A stretch of DNA of 64,000 bases from CAYWVR01 sp964461715 (GCA_964461715.1 CAYWVR010000001.1:62001-126000), one strand, 5' to 3'; counted from the stretch's first letter, positions 36,158-45,409 are shown. Notes: generated by a model not told the origin, from the sequence alone. Numbers and translations are program-made.

Positions 36158-37231
36158 TCAGCCGCCGTCGTACGCTTGGCGGCAGGCATCGACGAACGCC
36201 TCGATGTTGGCGATGGGCACCTCAGGCTCGAGGGTGTGGGTGGGCGAGAGGATCAGGCCGCCTCGGGCGCCGTACCGCGAGACGCACTCGCGGACCCGGC
36301 GGTGGACGTCCGCGGGCGTGCCGAACGGCATCGTCGACTGCGTGCCGATGCACCCGTCGAAGATGAGCCGGTCGCCCCAGCGGCGATGGACCTCGTCCCC
36401 GTCGAGGCACTCCGGCTGGAGGGGGTTCAGGATGTCGAGGCCCATCTCGATCATCTCGCCGATGATATGGAAGATGTTCCCGTCGCTGTGATAATGGATG
36501 CGGAGGTCAGGCTTGATCTCTTTGGCCGCCCCCCAGACGCGGGCCCAGCGGTTCCCGATGAAGTGCCGCCACATCTCGGGGCTGAACATGAGCGACTTCT
36601 GGTTCCCGACGTCGTCGCCGCAGTAGACCGCGTCCAGGCCGTGCTCGGCCGCGAGGCGGGCCGTGACGAGGTTGTTCTCGGCCAGCCGCTCCAGCAGACA
36701 CTCCGCCCACGCGGGCCGCTCGATCATGTCCATCAGGAACGGCTCGTAGCCCCGGATCTGCCACGCGATTTCGTACATGTGCCCCGCCCATGTGCTCGTG
36801 GGGCGACCCTCGGCCCGGGCCTTCGCCACCGCCTCGGGGTAGTGGTCGGCCGTGTAGGTCGAGAGGTCGGGCAGGGGGTAATCCTCAATCTCGGCGAGAC
36901 TCGTGGCGTTCCGGAGCGGCGAGACCGTCCCGATGAAGTGATATAGCCCCGCCGGCACCCGGGCCACGCCCCGTCCGTCAATCCGCGTCCCCGGCGGCAG
37001 TTCGACGCCGTGCCAGTAGCGATCGTAGTCGATCGGTTCGGCCCCCTCGGGGGGGCGCGGGGTCATCCGCCACGACGAGAAGCACCCGTAGTGCCGCGCG
37101 ATGTCCCCCTCGCCGCCGACGTGGTCCTTGAGCCGCCGCTCGAGGTCCGGCGTGCAGGAGAAATGGTAGAGCAGGCGGTCGGGCCGCCGGTGGGCGACCG
37201 TGTCGAGCCAGACCTCGCGATCGGTGGGCAT
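36158..37231 (-). CDS. Uroporphyrinogen decarboxylase-fold protein (methyltransferase-like group)
   Basis: 357 residues, cytoplasmic TIM barrel of the URO-D superfamily. It shares the general layout (opening R-E-V-W-L-D-T-V-A-H-R-R-P-D-R, central H-x-D-G, and closing P-T-H-T-L-E-P-E-V-P-I-A-N-I-E-A-F motif) with the divergent group that includes corrinoid-dependent methyltransferases such as MtaA and CmuA. The conserved IHYHSDGNI segment and GGLILSPTHTL could bind a metal. It lacks the haem-type HemE N-terminal RQAGR motif, so haem synthesis is unlikely. GGAGGATCGC precedes the ATG. It is divergent from yjbQ. The real substrate cannot be deduced. Confidence 0.8.
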   Translation of the reverse strand: MPTDREVWLDTVAHRRPDRLLYHFSCTPDLERRLKDHVGGEGDIARHYGCFSSWRMTPRPPEGAEPIDYDRYWHGVELPPGTRIDGRGVARVPAGLYHFIGTVSPLRNATSLAEIEDYPLPDLSTYTADHYPEAVAKARAEGRPTSTWAGHMYEIAWQIRGYEPFLMDMIERPAWAECLLERLAENNLVTARLAAEHGLDAVYCGDDVGNQKSLMFSPEMWRHFIGNRWARVWGAAKEIKPDLRIHYHSDGNIFHIIGEMIEMGLDILNPLQPECLDGDEVHRRWGDRLIFDGCIGTQSTMPFGTPADVHRRVRECVSRYGARGGLILSPTHTLEPEVPIANIEAFVDACRQAYDGG

Positions 37232-37255
37232 GCGATCCTCCGAAACGGATTCCTC

Positions 37256-37285
37256 TTGCGCCGGGCTGCCGCCGGATGGTACCCT
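37256..37285 (+). promoter_or_regulatory. Candidate promoter for yjbQ
   Basis: TTGCGC (37256-37261), an 18-base spacer and TACCCT (37280-37285), 29 bases before the ATG, in the short divergent gap with the URO-D gene. Confidence 0.3.
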
Positions 37286-37314
37286 GAACCCGTCCCCGAG
37301 GGAAGGAGAGGCTC

Positions 37315-37731
37315 ATGAAATCCCATCGCAAGGAGCTCTGGTTCCGCACCGACACCCGCCGGGCGTACCTGAACATCACCCCCCGGGTCCGCGAGGCCTT
37401 GGCCGAAAGCGGCGTCACGGAGGGCCTGTGCCTCGTCTCGGCCATGCACATCACGGCCAGCGTCTTCATCAACGACGACGAGCGGGGCCTGCACCACGAT
37501 TTCGAGGTCTGGCTCGAGCGCCTCGCCCCCGAGAAACCCCACAGCCAGTACCGCCACAACAACGGCGAGGACAACGCCGACGCCCATCTCAAACGCTCCG
37601 TCATGGGCCGCGAGGTCGTCGTTGCCGTTACGGGTGGCGAGCTAGACTTCGGCCCATGGGAGCAGATCTTCTACGGCGAGTTCGACGGCAAGCGCAAGAA
37701 ACGTGTCCTCGTAAAGATTATCGGGGAATGA
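37315..37731 (+). CDS. YjbQ/UPF0047 family protein
   Basis: 138 residues, the normal length of this ubiquitous small family, some members of which show thiamine-phosphate synthase activity. The family's conserved residues are present: the S-A-M-H-I-T-A-S-V-F-I-N-D-D-E run (with His46), the H-H-D-F motif, the Y-R-H-N-N-G-E-D-N-A-D-A-H-L-K-R segment with its putative metal-binding histidines, and the terminal G-x-W-E-Q-I-F-Y-G-E-F-D-G. A strong GGAAGGAGAGG ribosome site precedes the ATG. Single-gene unit; physiological role uncertain. Confidence 0.9.
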   Translation: MKSHRKELWFRTDTRRAYLNITPRVREALAESGVTEGLCLVSAMHITASVFINDDERGLHHDFEVWLERLAPEKPHSQYRHNNGEDNADAHLKRSVMGREVVVAVTGGELDFGPWEQIFYGEFDGKRKKRVLVKIIGE

Positions 37732-37808
37732 CGTCGGCCCGCTCCACTTTCGCCGCCGGCGACCGGATACCCCTTCCTGCGAGCTTGCCGGCACAATGGC
37801 CGGGGCTC

Positions 37809-38213
37809 TCACGTGCGCCGGAGCTGCTCGCGGTATTCGGTGGGCGTGAGGTCGAGATAGCGGCGCAGGAGGATGCCTATGCGGGTGGGGCTGGAGAAGC
37901 CGGCCGCGTCCGAGACGTCCTGGATCGCGTCGGAGGTCTCGCGCAAGAGCCGCATGGCTCGTTCCAGATGGGCCCTGTGGACCTCCTGAAGGGGCGTACG
38001 GCCCAGGGCACGGCGAAACTTCTGCTCCAGCCGCCGGCACGATCTCACCACCGCCGAAACCACGTCTTGCACGCGGATGTCGCGGTCGGCAACGACACCT
38101 TCGACTTTGAGTACAGCACCGATGGCGGTGCGAACCGGGCCAGCCTCTACGGCGGGGCCCTGGGAAGCAGCGCCAGGCTCGACCATCTGGTTCCCATCGG
38201 CTCGCCCGCCCAT
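37809..38213 (-). pseudogene. AraC-family regulator remnant (DNA-binding part only)
   Basis: The 134-codon frame ends as an AraC/XylS DNA-binding domain: RRLEQKFRRALGRTP, an L-E-R-A-M-R-L-L-R-E-T-S helix and GFSSPTRIGILLRRYLDLTP. The first helix-turn-helix is degenerate (VQDVVSAVVRSC in place of the usual D-V-x-x-x-x-x-x-S-R). The N-terminal ligand domain, which in planctomycete XylR-like proteins is about 270 residues long, is missing, replaced by about 45 residues without similarity. It sits 10 bases downstream of the dehydrogenase stop, and no ribosome site is seen. Most likely a decayed fragment rather than a functional small regulator. Confidence 0.6.
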
Positions 38214-38223
38214 CGACCGGACC

Positions 38224-39240
38224 CTACGTCTTCAGATCGTACATTTCCGCCGTCACGACGTGCTTCAGGGGCTCCCCCGCGGCGAAGCGGCGTAGGTTCT
38301 CGAGGACGAAGGCGGGTACGCGGCCGCGGGTGTAGTAGCGGTATCCACGCGGACGGTTCGGCGCGAAGTAGGACCCGGCGCCCGCCCCGACTCGGTGGCA
38401 CGTCAGGATCGTCCACGGGTGCTTTGCCGGCGGCGAGCCCGGCCAGTTCCCCTCGTCGCAAATGACGTCCAGGGCGGCCAGAATCCGCCCTTGCTCCACG
38501 AGAAGCGCCAGGGCCTCCTCGTTCACGATGCCCCCGCGGGCCGTGTTCACCAGGATGCCTCCCTGCGGCAGGAGCTCCAGGAGTTCCCGCGTCACGCTAC
38601 CCCGCGTCTCGTCCGTCAGGCCGCAGTGGAGGCTGACGATCTGGCACGTGGCAAAGAGCTCGCGGAGCGTGGTGCAGCGGCGGACGTCGTCGGAAAGATC
38701 GGCCGCGTAAGGGTCGTAAACCGCGATTCTCGCCCCGAACGGCCGCAACAGGTCTGCCATGTGCCGCCCGATGGGCCCGAACCCGTAGAGCCCGACGTCG
38801 CGCCCGCGCAAGGTGGGACGATACTCCTGGTAGACGCACCCGTGGGCTTGGCCGCGCGCGACGGCCGAGAGGGCCGGCAGTTGCTTGAGCTGGGCGAGGA
38901 GCATGGCCAGGGCCCCCTCGGCGATGTTCCAGACCTCGTTGCCCCAGTTCGTGACCACCAGCCCCGCCTCCAGGTGCGCCTTTGAGACGATGGGCCGCAC
39001 CGAACCGGCGACGTGGCAAACGTACTTCAGCCGCCCGAGGTCCTCGGCCAGCTCCGGCGGGAGGCGCGGCGAGCGGTGGCTCGTGACCACGACGTCCGTC
39101 TCCCGCAGCCGCGACAGGAGCGTTTCCGATGGCCAGGACTCCCAATCGCGCATGTCCACCGGCCGGTAGGCGTCGGCCAAGTCGCCGAGGTCCTCGGGCC
39201 GCACCCGCTGGTCCTTCATGAGAAGACCCAGAATCAGCAC
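38224..39240 (-). CDS. D-isomer-specific 2-hydroxyacid dehydrogenase family protein
   Basis: 338 residues from a GTG at 39240 with AAGGGA just upstream; this start gives the expected beta-strand (LILGLLM) at once. The NAD-binding loop is GLYGFGPIGRHMA. The catalytic Arg lies in NTARGGIVNEEAL and the Glu probably in DVICDEGNWP. The usual P-H-x-G-G motif is replaced by TCHRVGAGAG, retaining a His. These enzymes interconvert 2-keto and D-2-hydroxy acids with NAD(P)H. The neighbouring isomerase and large secreted protein suggest sugar-acid catabolism, but the substrate is unknown. It is divergent from the isomerase gene across a 93-base gap. Confidence 0.88.
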   Translation of the reverse strand: MLILGLLMKDQRVRPEDLGDLADAYRPVDMRDWESWPSETLLSRLRETDVVVTSHRSPRLPPELAEDLGRLKYVCHVAGSVRPIVSKAHLEAGLVVTNWGNEVWNIAEGALAMLLAQLKQLPALSAVARGQAHGCVYQEYRPTLRGRDVGLYGFGPIGRHMADLLRPFGARIAVYDPYAADLSDDVRRCTTLRELFATCQIVSLHCGLTDETRGSVTRELLELLPQGGILVNTARGGIVNEEALALLVEQGRILAALDVICDEGNWPGSPPAKHPWTILTCHRVGAGAGSYFAPNRPRGYRYYTRGRVPAFVLENLRRFAAGEPLKHVVTAEMYDLKT

Positions 39241-39278
39241 GTCGCGTCCCTTCTTCCCTTTGTTCCAGGAAAGCGGCC

Positions 39279-39308
39279 ATTGTAGCGGCGGCGGCCTTCG
39301 GTTACCAT
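39279..39308 (+). promoter_or_regulatory. Overlapping divergent promoters, dehydrogenase and isomerase
   Basis: Plus strand: TTGTAG (39280-39285), 17 bases, TACCAT (39303-39308), 25 bases before the isomerase GTG. The same -35 overlaps a minus-strand TACAAT (39279-39284) positioned 38 bases before the dehydrogenase GTG, so the two units may compete for polymerase. Confidence 0.4.
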
Positions 39309-39333
39309 TGGTTCTCCCGGGCGAGGAAGAACC

Positions 39334-40140
39334 GTGATACGCACGTCGTTCTGCACCATCGCGTTCCAGAAGAACAAGTGGGGCCGCGATCGGACCGTCG
39401 AGGCGCCGCTGGTGGAGATCCTGCCCGTCGTGGCCGAGGCGGGTTACGACGGGGTCGAGATCTGGGGCCCGCATGTCGCGGATCTCGACGAAAAGGGCCT
39501 CCAGGCGGTCGAATCGGCTCTTCAGGCAGATGGCCTGGCCGTCGCCATGGTCTCGCCGTACTTCGATTTCACGACCGACGGGGACCGCGCCGCGGCGAGC
39601 GTGGCCGAGGGCCGAGCCCTCGTGCCGCCGGCCCGGCGGCTCGGCTCGCGGGGCATTCGCTGCTTCACCGGTCGCGTCGGCAGCGAGGAGGCCACGGAGG
39701 AGCAGTGGGTGCGGACCGTGGCCTGCCTCCGCGATCTGGCCGATGGCGCCCCCGACCTCCTCTGGGCCCTCGAAACCCACGATCGGAACCTCGTGGACAC
39801 GATTCCGGCGGCCCTCCGTCTGGTCGAGGAGGTGGACCGCGCGAACGTCCGCCTCATCTTCCAGCCGGGCACGTTTCCGGAGGCGTATATGGAGGCTTGC
39901 CGGGCCCTCGCCCCGGTCTCGTGCCACGTCCACGCGACGAACCGGGCCGGGGGCGGGAGGAGCGGCCTGGAGGCCGGAGACATGGATTACGGGGCGGTCT
40001 TCGCCTGCCTCGCCGAGGCCGACTTCGACGGCTTCGTCTCGGTCGAGTGGATGGGCGAGGATCCCGCCGGAGCCGCGCGGCGGGAGGGGCCGTATCTGAA
40101 GCGTCTTGCGGCCGAAACGGCCCGGAAGGGGGCTTCATGA
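39334..40140 (+). CDS. Sugar phosphate isomerase/epimerase family TIM-barrel protein
   Basis: 268 residues from GTG 39334, behind GAGGAAGA. It has the xylose-isomerase-like/AP-endonuclease-2 barrel layout: an EAGYDGVEIWGPH strand-turn, a metal Glu in LLWALETHDRN, His in SCHVHATNR and a final FVSVEWMGE. Such enzymes isomerise or epimerise sugars or inositols with a divalent metal. The LVPPARRLGSRGIRCF segment is the usual lid. The gene ends in an ATGA overlap with the large secreted protein, so both are probably translated together. The exact substrate cannot be inferred. Confidence 0.88.
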   Translation: MIRTSFCTIAFQKNKWGRDRTVEAPLVEILPVVAEAGYDGVEIWGPHVADLDEKGLQAVESALQADGLAVAMVSPYFDFTTDGDRAAASVAEGRALVPPARRLGSRGIRCFTGRVGSEEATEEQWVRTVACLRDLADGAPDLLWALETHDRNLVDTIPAALRLVEEVDRANVRLIFQPGTFPEAYMEACRALAPVSCHVHATNRAGGGRSGLEAGDMDYGAVFACLAEADFDGFVSVEWMGEDPAGAARREGPYLKRLAAETARKGAS

Positions 40141-43100
40141 GGGTTTTCGCGCTGGCCGCCCTCCTCGCCCTGGCCGTCTCGGCCCTCGCCGCGGAGCCCG
40201 AGGGCGGGGTCCTGATCCGCTACGGCGTCCCCCGGGACGCCCTTGTCACGATCAACGTGACCCGGCCCGACGGATGGGTCGTCCGCGAGCTGGTCGTCGC
40301 CCGGCCCCACAAGGCGGGCCTGCACGAGGCCTTCTGGGACGGTCGCGACAACCTCGGCCGCATCCTCCCGCCCGGCGAGTACCGGTGGCGGATGCTCCAT
40401 CACCCGGGCTTGGCGTGGCCGCACCTCGTGAGTTTCGGCAACAGCGGCACGCCCCCGTGGCGGACGGCCGACGGGACGGGCGGATGGGGCGGCAACCACG
40501 GCCAGCCCGTGGCCGTCCGGGCCGATTCGAGCGGCGTGTACCTGGGCTGGTCCTCGACGGAAGGGCCCGCGGCCCTCATGAAACGCACGCCCGACGCCTC
40601 TCGGGCCCTCTGGGGACGGGCCGAGTTCGGCGATTTCGGGGGCGTCACCCGCCTCGCCGGCGACGGCGAGCACATCTTTGCCGCCCGGCCGGACATGCTC
40701 TGGAAGCTCGATCCGACCACCGGCGAGACGGTCGCCGAGGTCCCCCTGGCCGATACGAAGCCGCCCCCGGACGCCGAGCCGCTCTTGGCCGACCCGACGG
40801 ACATCTCCCACACGTTCCGCCCTCGGCCGGGCAAGGAGGCCATGATCTGGGGTCTGGCGGCCGGAAACGGGCACGTTTACGTCTCAAACCCCTGGCAAGA
40901 CCGCATCGACGTCTTCGACGCGGCGACGCTGACGCCCCGGCCCGAGCGGGCCGTCTCCGTGCCCCGGCCGCGCGGCCTGGCGATGGGGCCGGAAGGGGTG
41001 CTTCTGGCCGTCAGCGAGGGCCGCGTCCTCGCCGTGGACCTCGAGACGCGACAGGCCAAGCCGCTCGTCGCCGAGGGCCTCGACGCCCCCTTCGACGTCG
41101 CCCGGGCCCCGGATGGTAGCCTTCTCGTCACGGACTGCGGCACGCACCAGATCAAGCGTTTCTCGGCTCGGGGGAAGCTTCTGTCGACCTTTGGAGGTGA
41201 GGGCGGGGGCCGCGACCTGACCGAGGGCGGCCCGTTCGTGGCCGAGGACTTCCGCTACCCCGTGGCCGTCGCCGCCGCCTCCGACGGGAAGCTTTGGGTG
41301 GCCGAGGACATGATCCCGAAACGGATCGCCCGCCTCTCGCCCGAGGGCCGGGTCCTGTATCAGGGCTTCGGATCGGTCAACTATGCCGCGACCGTCGCTC
41401 CGAACCCGAAAGACCCGTCGGAGGTCTTCTCGACGATGTGGGGCCTCTTCAGCGCCCGCATCGACCCGTCCGAGGGCACGTGGCGGATGGGCCGCATCCT
41501 CCGCCGCCGCTGGGGCGAGGGCGGACCGGGCGTCCTGGAGGGGGCCCGCATGGACACCAAGCCCCATCGCCTGATCCCGCGCGGCGAGGCCCTGTATCTC
41601 TGGAGCGGCCGGGCACTCTATCGTGTGGAGGCGGACCACCTGAAGCCCATGATGTGGTTTCGGCCCCGCCTGCTCGATGCACGGCCCAACGGCATCGACG
41701 TCGACTTCCCGGAGCCCGCCCGGAGCCGCCTGCTGGCCCTCCAGGCGGAGCGCGGGCTCGGGGGCCGGGGCTCACGCAGCCACGTCATCCTCTGGACCGA
41801 CGAGAACGACGACGCGGCCGTCCAGGCCGAGGAAGTCCGTTTCCATGCCCTGCCGGAAGCCATGGGCCGCCTCCACTTCGGCTCGCGGGACATGGCCGAC
41901 GACCTGGCCCTGGTGACCGTCGGGGCCGTCTGGCGGCCCTATGAGCTGACGCCGGGCGGCGTGCCTCTCTATCGGCCGGAGGAGATCGAGGCGGCCTCGG
42001 AGGCCGACCGCTTGCGGCCTTTTGCCGGGGAATCGCCCCACCGGGGACGGGACGGGGGATTCTACGCCCTCATTAACCGCCATAATCCCACCCTCCCGTT
42101 CGGCCAGGGCTTCTGGTCCAAGCGCGACAGCGAGAACTACGTCGTCGGCTTCGGCCCCGACTGGATCGTTCGCTGGGCCGTCGGCCGTCATGCCGTCGGT
42201 AAGGCCGACCGCCCCGGCGAAATCTACCACCTCCACCACATCGCGGGCGAGGCCGCCGGCTGCGTCTTCGCCGTCGATGTTGAGGGCGGTACGCACGTGG
42301 TGCACCGCGACGGGCTCTACGTCCAGCGGCTGCTCCGAGACCCTCGGACCGACCGGGAGCGCGGTCCGGATCGCATCGATTGCGAGAACTTCTCGGGCGC
42401 GGTCTTTACGGACCCGGAAACGGGAAGAGTGACGTACTACGCCTCGGACACGGGTGCCAGCCACGTTTTCGAGGTTCGCGGCCTCGATGAGATCAGGGTC
42501 ACGGAGCCGCAGCCCGTGACGCTCGAGGCCCCGAGAATCGGCCTCGCCGCCCGGGCTGCTCGCGAGCTGGAGGTCTACTCGATTCGCCGCGTCCCGCCGG
42601 GGGCGGCGGTTGAAGCGCGGCACGGGCTTCTGCCGACCTCCAGCATCGACTGGTCGCGCGACGTCCCCGCCGCCGCGATCCATCGTAACGGCGTCCCGGC
42701 GGCCGAGATTCGCATGCTTTACGACGATACGATGCTCTACGTCCACGCGCACGTGCTCTCGGAGACGCCCTTCGAGAACCGCCGCCTCGAAGGGACCGAG
42801 GTCTTCGACGTCCAGCGGGCCGGCCATACGGTCGAGGTCCTCCTCGGGTGCGACAGCCGGGCCTCCGCCAGGCGCACGGAGCCCGTCCGGGGGGATATGC
42901 GGCTCGTTTTCGGGCAGGTGGTAGGCAAGGGCGAGGGGGCCGTCGTCATGCAGCCTGTGGCGGATTTGGAGAGCGAGATGCCCGTCGCACGACGCTATGA
43001 GGGGGCCCCGAACCGCACGCTGCGGCACGTGGGATGGTTTTCCGGGGCCCAGGCGCGGGTCGACCGGCCCATTCAGGGCAATGGCTACGTCCTCCAGATG

Positions 43101-43463
43101 GCCATTCCTCTGGTCCGGCTCGAGTCGCTGGCCCGGCCGGCCCCGAAGGACGACATCGTCGACCTCGTCGAGGGGCTCCTGGAGGCCGAGGAGACCGCCG
43201 ATCGTCTCCTTCCCGGCGAGGAGGCCGATTTGGCCACGCGAGGCACCCCCGACCCGAGGAACGTGCCCGGGCGCAAGATCCGCTTCGACGTGGGCGTGAC
43301 GTGGGTCGGCGCGAACGGGAGCCGCGAGAAGGCCTTCTGGATGGGCCGCCACGCCGAATCCGCCTCCACCGGAGGCCTTGCCGCCGAGGCTTGGCTCTAC
43401 CCCTTGGCATGGGGCTGGGCGAAGTTCGAGCACCGCACCAGCGCCCCCGGCGACGGAGAGTAG
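40137..43463 (+). CDS. Large secreted NHL/beta-propeller protein with CBM9-like C-terminus
   Basis: 1108 residues from ATG 40137 (ATGA overlap). Signal peptide ends near residue 19 (VSALAAE). Next comes an FlgD-like Ig segment (HEAFWDGRDNLGRILPPGEY), then a six- or seven-bladed propeller with NHL-type strands (PRGLAMGPEGVLLAVSEGRV, FDVARAPDGSLLVTDCGTHQ, YPVAVAAASDGKLWVAEDMI). After about residue 830 a beta-sandwich resembling CBM9/DOMON-type sugar-binding domains follows (AAEIRMLYDDTMLYVHAHVL, HTVEVLLGCD, and VLQMAIPLVRLE). No catalytic motif recognised. Probably binds extracellular carbohydrate and is made with the isomerase. Confidence 0.8.
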   Translation: MRVFALAALLALAVSALAAEPEGGVLIRYGVPRDALVTINVTRPDGWVVRELVVARPHKAGLHEAFWDGRDNLGRILPPGEYRWRMLHHPGLAWPHLVSFGNSGTPPWRTADGTGGWGGNHGQPVAVRADSSGVYLGWSSTEGPAALMKRTPDASRALWGRAEFGDFGGVTRLAGDGEHIFAARPDMLWKLDPTTGETVAEVPLADTKPPPDAEPLLADPTDISHTFRPRPGKEAMIWGLAAGNGHVYVSNPWQDRIDVFDAATLTPRPERAVSVPRPRGLAMGPEGVLLAVSEGRVLAVDLETRQAKPLVAEGLDAPFDVARAPDGSLLVTDCGTHQIKRFSARGKLLSTFGGEGGGRDLTEGGPFVAEDFRYPVAVAAASDGKLWVAEDMIPKRIARLSPEGRVLYQGFGSVNYAATVAPNPKDPSEVFSTMWGLFSARIDPSEGTWRMGRILRRRWGEGGPGVLEGARMDTKPHRLIPRGEALYLWSGRALYRVEADHLKPMMWFRPRLLDARPNGIDVDFPEPARSRLLALQAERGLGGRGSRSHVILWTDENDDAAVQAEEVRFHALPEAMGRLHFGSRDMADDLALVTVGAVWRPYELTPGGVPLYRPEEIEAASEADRLRPFAGESPHRGRDGGFYALINRHNPTLPFGQGFWSKRDSENYVVGFGPDWIVRWAVGRHAVGKADRPGEIYHLHHIAGEAAGCVFAVDVEGGTHVVHRDGLYVQRLLRDPRTDRERGPDRIDCENFSGAVFTDPETGRVTYYASDTGASHVFEVRGLDEIRVTEPQPVTLEAPRIGLAARAARELEVYSIRRVPPGAAVEARHGLLPTSSIDWSRDVPAAAIHRNGVPAAEIRMLYDDTMLYVHAHVLSETPFENRRLEGTEVFDVQRAGHTVEVLLGCDSRASARRTEPVRGDMRLVFGQVVGKGEGAVVMQPVADLESEMPVARRYEGAPNRTLRHVGWFSGAQARVDRPIQGNGYVLQMAIPLVRLESLARPAPKDDIVDLVEGLLEAEETADRLLPGEEADLATRGTPDPRNVPGRKIRFDVGVTWVGANGSREKAFWMGRHAESASTGGLAAEAWLYPLAWGWAKFEHRTSAPGDGE

Positions 43464-43483
43464 GGCCCTCCAGAGGCCCCTAC
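43460..43483. terminator. Candidate bidirectional terminator hairpin
   Basis: An 11-base inverted repeat with one mismatch and a 2-base loop (arms 43460-43470 and 43473-43483) lies between the convergent propeller and ABC-F genes and includes the propeller stop codon. No T-tract, as is common in high-GC genomes. Confidence 0.4.
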
Positions 43484-43498
43484 GAGGCCTTTCGCGGC

Positions 43499-45409
43499 CT
43501 ACTCCAGTTCCGTCCCGACCTCTTCCCACTCCCGCCAGAGTGCCTGGAGGCGCTCATCGCCGGAGGCATACTCGGCCCCGAGGGCGGCGACGCGGTCGGT
43601 GTCGGCGGCCTCGCCGGCCTGTGTGATGGCCTCGGAAAGCCGTTCGAGGTCGGCTTCGAGGGCCGTGATTTCGGCCTCCAGGGCCGCATGGCGTTCCCTC
43701 AGGCGTTCGATGCGGGTTTCGCGGCGGCGCCTTTCGCGGATGGCCGCCCGACGCTCGGCTTCGCGGCGGGCCTTGGCCTCGCGGGAGGGGCCCTTCGAGG
43801 AGGCGGCGGCCTCGCGCCGCCCCCCCCTCCATCGTACGTATGCGTCCCAGGACCCCAAGATGTCGTGCACCGACCCGTCCTCCAGGGCCCAGACCCGCGT
43901 CGCCACGGCCTGGATCAGGAACCGGTCGTGGCTGACGAAGAGCACCGTCCCGTCGAACCCGCGGAGGGCCTCCTCCAGCACCTCCACGCTGGGGATATCC
44001 AGGTGATTCGTCGGTTCGTCCAGGGCCAGCAGCGTCGCCTTCTGGGCCGCCAGCCGCGCCAGCACCACGCGGCTCTGCTGGCCTCCGGAGAGGTTCCGGA
44101 CGGGTTTCAGGGCCTCTTCGCCCGCCAGGAGCACCGATCCCAGCAGCGTCCGGGCCGCCTCCACCGTCAGGCCCGGCGCGCCCGCCCGGACCGCCTCGAC
44201 GGCCGAATCCGCCGCATCCAGCTCCCCGCGGTCCTGCGAAAGGTACCCCACCGCCACGCCCGCCCCGTGCTCCACGTGCCCCGAAAGCGGTCTCAGCATG
44301 CCCAGAAGCGTCTTCAGCAGCGTCGTCTTTCCGCTCCCGTTCGCCCCCACGATGGCGACCCGCTCGCCCCGCGTCACCTCCAACCGCTCGGCCCGCACCA
44401 GGGGCTCCTCGTACCCCGCCGCCAGGTCCGTCGCCCCCAACATCTTGTCCCCGGTCCGCCGGGCGGGCACAAGATGGAGGTGGATGTCGTCGTGTCGCGG
44501 AGGGCGGGGCATGGCCTCCTCACGCAGGAACCGTTCGAGTTGCGTGCGGCGGCTCTGGGCCTGCGTGGGGTTGGCCCCGGCGATGTTGCGGCGGATGAAG
44601 TCCTCGGTCCTGGCGATATGGGCCTGCTGGGCCTCCCAGCGGCGTATCCGTTCCTTGTGGCGGACCTCCCGTTGCTCCAAATACGCCGCATACCCGCCCC
44701 GATAGGCCTCCAGGCCCCCAAACGCCACTTCCCACGTCCGCGTCGTCGTCCGGTCGAGGAAGTACCGATCGTGGCTGACGATCACCATGGCCCCGCCGGC
44801 GGTCCCCAGCCACCCTTCCAGCCACTCCACCGCTTCCAGGTCCAGATGGTTCGTCGGCTCGTCCAGAAGCAGTAGGTCCGGCCCCTCCACCAGCAGCCGC
44901 GCCAGGTACGCCCGCGTCCGCTGGCCCCCCGACAAACGGGCCAGAGGACGGTCCCAGAGCCCCTTCTCGAACCCGAGGCCCGTCAGGACCTGCTCGATCC
45001 TCCGCCGGTAGTCGTAGCCGCCCAAATGTTCGAATTCGGCCTGCAAACGCCCGTAACGCGCCAATCGAGCCGCATCCCCGTCCCCCAGCTCCCCCGCCAG
45101 CCGCTCCAGCTCGCGCTCCCGCCGCTGCAGGTCCGCGAAGACCCCCCGCAGCACCCCCGCCAGCGTCGTCCCCTCCAAGGGCGGCGACTCCTGCGGGAGG
45201 TACCCCACGACGAGCCCCGCGGTCCGGTGCACGGACCCGTAAGTTGGTTCCAGATCGCCACTTATGAGTCGAAGGAGCGTCGTCTTGCCCTCGCCGTTTC
45301 GGCCCACGAGGCCCACCCGATCCCGCTCCCCCACCGCGAACGAAATGCCCGCGAGGACCGGCCGCCGGGCGTAGAGGTGCGTGACGTTCTCTCCGATGAC
45401 GAGCGACAT
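43499..45409 (-). CDS. ABC-F family ATPase (Uup/YheS-type)
   Basis: 636 residues from ATG 45409, which starts the first ABC domain directly (MSLVIGENVTHLY). Two nucleotide-binding domains without membrane spans: Walker A GRNGEGKTT and GANGSGKTT, signatures LSGGQRTRAYLARLL and LSGGQQSRVVLARLA, and Walker B LLDEPTNHLD twice. A linker with the arm region joins them, and a C-terminal coiled coil (about 560-636, RLRERHAALEAEITALEADL) is typical of Uup and YheS. ABC-F proteins act on ribosomes, relieving stalls or drug blocks. No ribosome site precedes the ATG; see the promoter 7 bases upstream, which implies a leaderless message. Confidence 0.93.
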   Translation of the reverse strand: MSLVIGENVTHLYARRPVLAGISFAVGERDRVGLVGRNGEGKTTLLRLISGDLEPTYGSVHRTAGLVVGYLPQESPPLEGTTLAGVLRGVFADLQRRERELERLAGELGDGDAARLARYGRLQAEFEHLGGYDYRRRIEQVLTGLGFEKGLWDRPLARLSGGQRTRAYLARLLVEGPDLLLLDEPTNHLDLEAVEWLEGWLGTAGGAMVIVSHDRYFLDRTTTRTWEVAFGGLEAYRGGYAAYLEQREVRHKERIRRWEAQQAHIARTEDFIRRNIAGANPTQAQSRRTQLERFLREEAMPRPPRHDDIHLHLVPARRTGDKMLGATDLAAGYEEPLVRAERLEVTRGERVAIVGANGSGKTTLLKTLLGMLRPLSGHVEHGAGVAVGYLSQDRGELDAADSAVEAVRAGAPGLTVEAARTLLGSVLLAGEEALKPVRNLSGGQQSRVVLARLAAQKATLLALDEPTNHLDIPSVEVLEEALRGFDGTVLFVSHDRFLIQAVATRVWALEDGSVHDILGSWDAYVRWRGGRREAAASSKGPSREAKARREAERRAAIRERRRRETRIERLRERHAALEAEITALEADLERLSEAITQAGEAADTDRVAALGAEYASGDERLQALWREWEEVGTELE

